DNA from: Lepisosteus oculatus
Taxonomy: Eukaryota > Chordata > Actinopteri > Semionotiformes > Lepisosteidae
DNA: 64,000 nt
NCBI RefSeq assembly: GCF_040954835.1
Contig: NW_027168309.1
Coordinates: 1-64,000 of the forward strand
Reading direction: 5' to 3'
A program made the translations under genes and the position numbers. The notes beneath the pieces are model-generated. The model did no database searches and was not told the origin of the DNA. It saw nothing but the letters and a program-made list of their open reading frames with translations. Of the stretch, positions 56,639 to 64,000 are shown piece after piece (the stretch's first letter is position 1; every line of letters starts with the position of its first letter).

Positions 56639-58513
56639 AGGGAGCGCCGCCGCCGCCGGCTTGCGATCATTTAACACGGAGGGCGAGGCGGCGGCGGTAA
56701 CCTTTTTCAATGTCGCTCTCCGCTTCCCCCCAAAAAAAAGCCAAATGACATGCTAGCACTCGGACACCCTTCAGAAGACTGAAGGGTGGCTTAAAGCTGG
56801 AAGGATTAGGTCTCCCCGTTCCGACGCGACAATCGAACTTCCTTAGGCAGAGAGAAAGCAACATCGAGGAGCGTCAACAAGACTTTAGAAGCTGCGCCAC
56901 ACGCCACTTTCAGTCGCAGTCACAGCAGTTTTAAAGGCAGGAATCGCCTTTGCGAACGCCATGAGAAACAGAACGCAAGCTCAGGTCCTGCGGTTTAACA
57001 AACAGCCACGGCTTTCATGCGACTGGACATTTCTTTTCTGGAGCGAATTCACTTTCAACTTCAAGAAATTCACACAACTTGCGAAATACGAAATACAAAT
57101 CTGGCTCATCGCTGCACAAGAAATACCGCCGGCTGGCAAGAAAATGACAACGGTGTTTTTCCTTAACGAAAAACTTCCCATGGAGAAAAACAACGGCTGT
57201 GCGTCTCTGTCGGCTTGATTCAGTTTAATGCAAGTATTCATTCTCCTCCTGGAAAATACAGCTTGCGAAAGATGAAATACAATTCTTGGCTTTTCTGGGT
57301 GAGTGCAGAAGAAATCCTGCCGGCTGGCAGAAGAATTCCAGCCTTTTTTACTCTTTAACCAGAAACTTGCGAATGATACAAAGCAAGCGGGGTGCGTTTC
57401 TGTGCAGCTGTTAACTGAACAGCTGCTGCTTCAAGCCCACCCAGGGCTCATTCCGATTTCAACATCATGCCCCCTGAAGGTAGACTGGATTTCTTTGCGA
57501 AGCATTCACCTTTTGGACGTTTCAGGAAAGGTGCGTGTCGATGCCAGACTTGAAAAGCTTTCCATACAAAGAAACAACATAGTGCTTTTGATTGATGGGA
57601 AACGGCAAGAGCGGTTTGAGCAGCTCCGGCCTCTCAACCGCTTTACAATGTGATCGGCACCTCGGTAGCCAGTTTAGAAGGCTGAAAAGGATGCTGGAAG
57701 CACAGCGACGTTCTAAAACCAGCGCTTGAAAAGCATCTGCATACATAAAATGTCCATTTCCCCAAAGCTGAATCTGCATCTTCAGAAGATTGTCAGCTAT
57801 ACGTTTTCGTTCTTTGTTTCCTTTTTTTACGACAAGCTTTCGAGAAATGAACTGTCTATTGTGATGAAGGCTGCATTAGAAATTGTGCATCTAGCTTAGT
57901 TCAATGAAATCGGGAGGTGCACCTGTCTCAAGCGGATGGCTCTTTGCAGGCACACTACGGAAACCTGCGGGCGCAAGTTGGGAGAAGTGACTCTTGCAGA
58001 GTGTTGAGCTTCGAGAAGAGGGCTCCGCTCAGGAAGATATTTCCACATGTTGAAGAGTCGCTTTTCGCCCTTTCTTTCCCACATTTTTCCAGTGCGGTTA
58101 TTGATCGCGTTCAAAATGTTTTCCCAACGTACGTGTTACCTGCAAAATCACAGTGAAACTGTTATGCCCAAAAGATTCCTAATAGTTATTGTATTAGAAT
58201 AGCTCTCCAATTTCTTAGCCTTCGTACACGCAATGTTTAAGGAAACGCTAGAGTAAATGAAACTGTAAATAGACAGGAGCTCTTCTTAGTTTTCATACAA
58301 GTTATGATGGCTGCAGCTCCTATCTGCGTCCGGGTGACCGGAGCCAAGGGATTATCTGCGGAACCCTTGATTTATCTCTCGGGCAAGGAGCTAGATACGC
58401 CCTTTTCATCTCGGTTTGATCACACCTGTGCATTAAAACGCAGTGCTCGGTACCATCGAGGTGTAAGAGGTTCAAGGATGAGCGGGAAACTTTGTTAATA
58501 AGGAGACGGGCAC

Positions 58514-58586
58514 CGCCCAACGTGGGGCTCGAACCCACGACCCTGAGATTAAGAGTCTCATGCTCTACCGACTGAGCTAGCCGGGC
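58514..58586 (-). tRNA. tRNA-Lys-CTT: tRNA-Lys(CTT), unit 15
   Basis: Identical to the unit 1 copy. Confidence 0.98.
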
Positions 58587-59407
58587 GCCGGTGGAGCTGG
58601 TGGTTAACTTGTCCCTGTTGACGGCAATTTGACAAGGTATACTTCCTGGCTTTTCATCATGTGCTGACCGGATTCGAGAGTAGCACACCCTGTTCTTTGT
58701 TGATTACTGTACCTCCAGCAGCGCAAATGTCAGTAATCATTGAAATGTACGACCTACAATCTCCTCAGCATGCCCGCGTGGACTCCTCAGTGATCATCCT
58801 TCTACGTTCTGCTGTAGTTTTCATGCAAGTGAAAACCGTGCTCCAAATAACAGCGGCACAGTTGTATCCTGCGGTAAGCATTCTTCTAATTCCATCGTTT
58901 TGCTCCAGGTAAAAGGTAGCGCATCATAGTGTTGATATTCCAAGGTTTCAGAGTCCGTATTGGATGGCTTGGATGCAGACATCGCTCAGAGCTCCCAGTA
59001 TGATTTTCCCGAGTTCAGTTTTGCAGTGTTTTAGTGCTTTACTACTTCCAGTGGGCCTTTGAATGCTCTGCTAAGTAGAGACGTGACATAATTACTAATG
59101 CGACCGAGTGTGCTGGCTGTTCCTGGTTCGTAATGATTAACGCGAGAAATCAATCTAAACATAACTGCTTCGATTTCGAGGTTCAGTTGAAGCTTTCAAA
59201 GAAACTATCAAAGACCTCAGAACAACCGAAGACACATTTGGTCATCTCCGTATTGGTGAAGATTAAAGAGTCCCGCAAGTGTCAAGCTTGCACAAACACA
59301 CACGAGAGAGAAACTCAGGACAGAATTTAAAGAAAGGGAGATGCAGACTATTTGAAGGCACTTTGCTAACCCAATGGCATGCTTATGAATCGTGCATAGG
59401 ACACACG

Positions 59408-59479
59408 TAGCAGAGGATGGTTTCGATCCATCGACCTCTGGGTTATGGGCCCAGCACGCTTCCGCTGCGCCACTCTGCT
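59408..59479 (-). tRNA. tRNA-iMet-CAT: Initiator tRNA-Met(CAT), unit 15
   Basis: Identical to the unit 1 copy. Confidence 0.98.
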
Positions 59480-59758
59480 GACGGCCTCTCTGCGTGTGGC
59501 GCACAACTGCTCTTTTTATTTCCTACATAAGTGATGAAAGAGTTGAAAGTTTCAACGACAAACGCAGACGTCACTTTGAGCGCTTGGTGTTGTAGCACAA
59601 ATCATCACATGCTGCTCTACACTGGATTATAAAAGCCGACACATTTTCCAAACATTTTAATGCTGGAGTCACACTGTAGTATTAATAACAGTGCGATACG
59701 CGAGGAGCGTAGTGGGATCGCGGTGGCTCATCAGACCGCCCCGGGACAGGGGGCCCGC

Positions 59759-59841
59759 GTCAGGATGGCCGAGCAGTCTAAGGCGCTGCGTTCAGGTCGC
59801 AGTCTCCCCTGGGGGCGTGGGTTCGAATCCCACTCCTGACA
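59759..59841 (+). tRNA. tRNA-Leu-CAG: tRNA-Leu(CAG), D-loop G18A, unit 15
   Basis: Same G18A (59775) and variable-arm change as unit 14. Confidence 0.93.
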
Positions 59842-60192
59842 AAAAGCTTGCTCAGTGCCGTCTCCAGTCGGGTGCAAATGGGTGAAGCAGCCTGACGCAG
59901 GGAACGTGCGCCGATAGGCGTAGGTGTATCCCCTGCCTCTTCCGATTTAGCTCGTGCTCCATAGGATGGAAGCGGATGCTCTGGCTTTTGGACTCGAATA
60001 TAACCTGATCACAACAGAAGGCCGTGCAGCCCAGTGCTGGTTTAAGAATGCCTCGTGTCTTCAGGCCCCTATTCCTTCAGGTTACCCCTTTGGAATAGTC
60101 GTCCGAAAAAGACGGGAAAGGAAAAGCATGTAAGCTCCCACACACTGCGTTAGCATTAGCGGTTGGAATCTGATGGGAGAAAAGCAACCTGG

Positions 60193-60264
60193 CTCGCCGT
60201 CAAGCAATCCATCCCCGGTCTCCCACGTGACAGGCGGGGATACGCACCACTATACTAACGAGGA
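60193..60264 (-). pseudogene. tRNA-Asp(GTC) pseudogene, unit 15
   Basis: Block D form, as unit 13. Confidence 0.85.
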
Positions 60265-60675
60265 GCGCTTGCTTGGCGCTTGAAGACACTTCCTCTTGCG
60301 GCTACTACTGTTTCCGGTTTCGCCTTTTCTTTTCATTCCTCCCAGAGGAGCGCATGAAAACGTTTCCATCTGCGCCATCCTCACCCCTCCAATGCTATGG
60401 TCCCTGCTCCTCCTGGTGCACTGCAAACACTCATTCAGCTGGTTCTTTCAGTTTGAATAATTAGGTCTTCAAAGGCTGGAAGTAGGGCGCAAAAGACATG
60501 CCAATGCCAAAAGCGTGGCTGTGTGCTTCCAGCTGTGAAATGTCACTGGTGGACGTTGAAGACATTACTTCCAAGGCAGCAGGTCCAAGCGATTTAGCGT
60601 TTGTACAAGAAGCAGGAAGAGAGAAACGGCACTCCGCCTTTTTCTGGGCAGGCCGAAGCGACAGGAGAAGGGCGC

Positions 60676-60757
60676 CGTAGTGGGCAGGATTCGAGCCGAC
60701 GCGGGGAGACCCCAATGGCTTTCTAGCCCATCGCCTTAACCGCTCGGCCACGACTAC
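60676..60757 (-). tRNA. tRNA-Ser-AGA: tRNA-Ser(AGA), degenerate, unit 15
   Basis: Same form as unit 2. Last Ser copy in the window. Confidence 0.85.
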
Positions 60758-62632
60758 AGGGAGCGCCGCCGCCGCCGGCTTGCGATCATTTAACACGGAG
60801 GGCGAGGCGGCGGCGGTAACCTTTTTCAATGTCGCTCTCCGCTTCCCCCCAAAAAAAAGCCAAATGACATGCTAGCACTCGGACACCCTTCAGAAGACTG
60901 AAGGGTGGCTTAAAGCTGGAAGGATTAGGTCTCCCCGTTCCGACGCGACAATCGAACTTCCTTAGGCAGAGAGAAAGCAACATCGAGGAGCGTCAACAAG
61001 ACTTTAGAAGCTGCGCCACACGCCACTTTCAGTCGCAGTCACAGCAGTTTTAAAGGCAGGAATCGCCTTTGCGAACGCCATGAGAAACAGAACGCAAGCT
61101 CAGGTCCTGCGGTTTAACAAACAGCCACGGCTTTCATGCGACTGGACATTTCTTTTCTGGAGCGAATTCACTTTCAACTTCAAGAAATTCACACAACTTG
61201 CGAAATACGAAATACAAATCTGGCTCATCGCTGCACAAGAAATACCGCCGGCTGGCAAGAAAATGACAACGGTGTTTTTCCTTAACGAAAAACTTCCCAT
61301 GGAGAAAAACAACGGCTGTGCGTCTCTGTCGGCTTGATTCAGTTTAATGCAAGTATTCATTCTCCTCCTGGAAAATACAGCTTGCGAAAGATGAAATACA
61401 ATTCTTGGCTTTTCTGGGTGAGTGCAGAAGAAATCCTGCCGGCTGGCAGAAGAATTCCAGCCTTTTTTACTCTTTAACCAGAAACTTGCGAATGATACAA
61501 AGCAAGCGGGGTGCGTTTCTGTGCAGCTGTTAACTGAACAGCTGCTGCTTCAAGCCCACCCAGGGCTCATTCCGATTTCAACATCATGCCCCCTGAAGGT
61601 AGACTGGATTTCTTTGCGAAGCATTCACCTTTTGGACGTTTCAGGAAAGGTGCGTGTCGATGCCAGACTTGAAAAGCTTTCCATACAAAGAAACAACATA
61701 GTGCTTTTGATTGATGGGAAACGGCAAGAGCGGTTTGAGCAGCTCCGGCCTCTCAACCGCTTTACAATGTGATCGGCACCTCGGTAGCCAGTTTAGAAGG
61801 CTGAAAAGGATGCTGGAAGCACAGCGACGTTCTAAAACCAGCGCTTGAAAAGCATCTGCATACATAAAATGTCCATTTCCCCAAAGCTGAATCTGCATCT
61901 TCAGAAGATTGTCAGCTATACGTTTTCGTTCTTTGTTTCCTTTTTTTACGACAAGCTTTCGAGAAATGAACTGTCTATTGTGATGAAGGCTGCATTAGAA
62001 ATTGTGCATCTAGCTTAGTTCAATGAAATCGGGAGGTGCACCTGTCTCAAGCGGATGGCTCTTTGCAGGCACACTACGGAAACCTGCGGGCGCAAGTTGG
62101 GAGAAGTGACTCTTGCAGAGTGTTGAGCTTCGAGAAGAGGGCTCCGCTCAGGAAGATATTTCCACATGTTGAAGAGTCGCTTTTCGCCCTTTCTTTCCCA
62201 CATTTTTCCAGTGCGGTTATTGATCGCGTTCAAAATGTTTTCCCAACGTACGTGTTACCTGCAAAATCACAGTGAAACTGTTATGCCCAAAAGATTCCTA
62301 ATAGTTATTGTATTAGAATAGCTCTCCAATTTCTTAGCCTTCGTACACGCAATGTTTAAGGAAACGCTAGAGTAAATGAAACTGTAAATAGACAGGAGCT
62401 CTTCTTAGTTTTCATACAAGTTATGATGGCTGCAGCTCCTATCTGCGTCCGGGTGACCGGAGCCAAGGGATTATCTGCGGAACCCTTGATTTATCTCTCG
62501 GGCAAGGAGCTAGATACGCCCTTTTCATCTCGGTTTGATCACACCTGTGCATTAAAACGCAGTGCTCGGTACCATCGAGGTGTAAGAGGTTCAAGGATGA
62601 GCGGGAAACTTTGTTAATAAGGAGACGGGCAC

Positions 62633-62705
62633 CGCCCAACGTGGGGCTCGAACCCACGACCCTGAGATTAAGAGTCTCATGCTCTACCGACTGAGCTAGC
62701 CGGGC
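62633..62705 (-). tRNA. tRNA-Lys-CTT: tRNA-Lys(CTT), unit 16
   Basis: Identical to the unit 1 copy. Confidence 0.98.
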
Positions 62706-63526
62706 GCCGGTGGAGCTGGTGGTTAACTTGTCCCTGTTGACGGCAATTTGACAAGGTATACTTCCTGGCTTTTCATCATGTGCTGACCGGATTCGAGAGT
62801 AGCACACCCTGTTCTTTGTTGATTACTGTACCTCCAGCAGCGCAAATGTCAGTAATCATTGAAATGTACGACCTACAATCTCCTCAGCATGCCCGCGTGG
62901 ACTCCTCAGTGATCATCCTTCTACGTTCTGCTGTAGTTTTCATGCAAGTGAAAACCGTGCTCCAAATAACAGCGGCACAGTTGTATCCTGCGGTAAGCAT
63001 TCTTCTAATTCCATCGTTTTGCTCCAGGTAAAAGGTAGCGCATCATAGTGTTGATATTCCAAGGTTTCAGAGTCCGTATTGGATGGCTTGGATGCAGACA
63101 TCGCTCAGAGCTCCCAGTATGATTTTCCCGAGTTCAGTTTTGCAGTGTTTTAGTGCTTTACTACTTCCAGTGGGCCTTTGAATGCTCTGCTAAGTAGAGA
63201 CGTGACATAATTACTAATGCGACCGAGTGTGCTGGCTGTTCCTGGTTCGTAATGATTAACGCGAGAAATCAATCTAAACATAACTGCTTCGATTTCGAGG
63301 TTCAGTTGAAGCTTTCAAAGAAACTATCAAAGACCTCAGAACAACCGAAGACACATTTGGTCATCTCCGTATTGGTGAAGATTAAAGAGTCCCGCAAGTG
63401 TCAAGCTTGCACAAACACACACGAGAGAGAAACTCAGGACAGAATTTAAAGAAAGGGAGATGCAGACTATTTGAAGGCACTTTGCTAACCCAATGGCATG
63501 CTTATGAATCGTGCATAGGACACACG

Positions 63527-63598
63527 TAGCAGAGGATGGTTTCGATCCATCGACCTCTGGGTTATGGGCCCAGCACGCTTCCGCTGCGCCACTCTGCT
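63527..63598 (-). tRNA. tRNA-iMet-CAT: Initiator tRNA-Met(CAT), unit 16
   Basis: Identical to the unit 1 copy. Confidence 0.98.
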
Positions 63599-63877
63599 GA
63601 CGGCCTCTCTGCGTGTGGCGCACAACTGCTCTTTTTATTTCCTACATAAGTGATGAAAGAGTTGAAAGTTTCAACGACAAACGCAGACGTCACTTTGAGC
63701 GCTTGGTGTTGTAGCACAAATCATCACATGCTGCTCTACACTGGATTATAAAAGCCGACACATTTTCCAAACATTTTAATGCTGGAGTCACACTGTAGTA
63801 TTAATAACAGTGCGATACGCGAGGAGCGTAGTGGGATCGCGGTGGCTCATCAGACCGCCCCGGGACAGGGGGCCCGC

Positions 63878-63960
63878 GTCAGGATGGCCGAGCAGTCTAA
63901 GGCGCTGCGTTCAGGTCGCAGTCTCCCCTGGGGGCGTGGGTTCGAATCCCACTCCTGACA
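63878..63960 (+). tRNA. tRNA-Leu-CAG: tRNA-Leu(CAG), D-loop G18A, unit 16
   Basis: Same G18A (63894) and variable-arm change as units 14 and 15. The window ends 40 bp downstream. Confidence 0.93.
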
Positions 63961-64000
63961 AAAAGCTTGCTCAGTGCCGTCTCCAGTCGGGTGCAAATGG

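Larger units (their letters stand above)
53057..57175. repeat. Repeat unit 14 (block D, mosaic)
   Basis: Block D at tRNA-Leu and tRNA-Asp. It carries block C bases at the spacer site near 54115 and near 55900, so it looks recombinant. Confidence 0.98.
57176..61294. repeat. Repeat unit 15 (block D)
   Basis: Block D. Shares a spacer A to C near 59155 with unit 16. A T run downstream of tRNA-Leu is shortened from five to four T's near 59990. Confidence 0.98.
1..64000. repeat. Tandem array of a 4,119-bp tRNA-gene repeat, 15 full units plus one partial
   Basis: The same sequence recurs in direct orientation every 4,119 bp, with unit starts at 1, 4120, 8239, 12358, 16477, 20596, 24715, 28834, 32953, 37072, 41191, 45307, 49418, 53057, 57176 and 61295. 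Units 11 and 12 are 4,116 and 4,111 bp, unit 13 is 3,639 bp, and the window ends 2,706 bp into unit 16. Each full unit holds five tRNA loci. Spacers are as well conserved between copies as the genes, which points to recent amplification or ongoing homogenisation rather than selection on the tRNAs alone. The array continues beyond both window edges. Because copies are nearly identical, the copy number depends on the assembly being right. Confidence 0.99.
61295..64000. repeat. Repeat unit 16 (block D, partial at window edge)
   Basis: The first 2,706 bp of the unit, cut by the window 40 bp after tRNA-Leu. The Asp and Ser loci would lie beyond the edge. Confidence 0.98.

Noticed and set aside
1-64000. 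CRISPR-like or phage tandem structure
   Set aside because: The period is 4.1 kb without short spaced repeats, and the tRNAs are eukaryotic: internal Pol III boxes, no encoded CCA, vertebrate-type initiator T loop.
1-64000. Transposon, LTR element or SINE origin of the unit
   Set aside because: I see no terminal inverted repeats, target-site duplications, reverse transcriptase or transposase frames, and no 3' A-tail attached to a tRNA head. Tandem duplication explains the layout.

Overview
The whole window is one head-to-tail tandem array. A unit of 4,119 bp is repeated 15 full times plus a partial 16th copy of 2,706 bp, with no unique sequence at either edge. Each unit carries five tRNA loci: tRNA-Lys(CTT) on the minus strand, initiator tRNA-Met(CAT) on minus, tRNA-Leu(CAG) on plus, a decayed tRNA-Asp(GTC) on minus, and a mismatch-bearing tRNA-Ser(AGA) on minus. 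That gives 78 tRNA or tRNA-like loci in 64 kb. No protein-coding gene is supported: the open frames are short, overlap on both strands, run through tRNA genes and look like no protein family I recognise.

The Lys, initiator Met and Leu mature sequences match, as far as I can recall them, the standard vertebrate (including human) tRNAs, so the host is most likely a vertebrate. I cannot name the species or class. The layout resembles in principle the tandem tDNA repeat known from Xenopus laevis (about 3.2 kb, several tRNA genes per unit), but unit length and gene set differ. The unit start used here (window base 1) is arbitrary.

Layout within a unit, in copy 1 coordinates: 1-1338 spacer; 1339-1411 tRNA-Lys(-); 1412-2232 spacer; 2233-2304 tRNA-iMet(-); 2305-2583 divergent intergenic region with a TATAAAAG box and a CRE-like site; 2584-2666 tRNA-Leu(+); 2667-3017 spacer; 3018-3089 tRNA-Asp pseudogene(-); 3090-3500 spacer; 3501-3582 tRNA-Ser(-), degenerate; 3583-4119 spacer with a perfect CCG/CGG inverted repeat and a perfect 10-bp hairpin. 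Unit starts are 1, 4120, 8239, 12358, 16477, 20596, 24715, 28834, 32953, 37072, 41191, 45307, 49418, 53057, 57176 and 61295.

The copies differ by a few substitutions each and fall into blocks: units 1-7 (A), 8-10 (B), 11-12 (C) and 13-16 (D). Units 2 and 14 are mosaics that suggest gene conversion or unequal exchange. Decay is block-specific. Initiator Met is damaged in units 11-12, Leu loses D-loop G18 in units 14-16, Lys has three CpG-transition changes in unit 13, and unit 13 has a 480-bp spacer deletion. Ser and Asp are damaged in every copy. None of the three intact genes has a canonical T4 Pol III terminator close downstream; the dead tRNA-Asp does.
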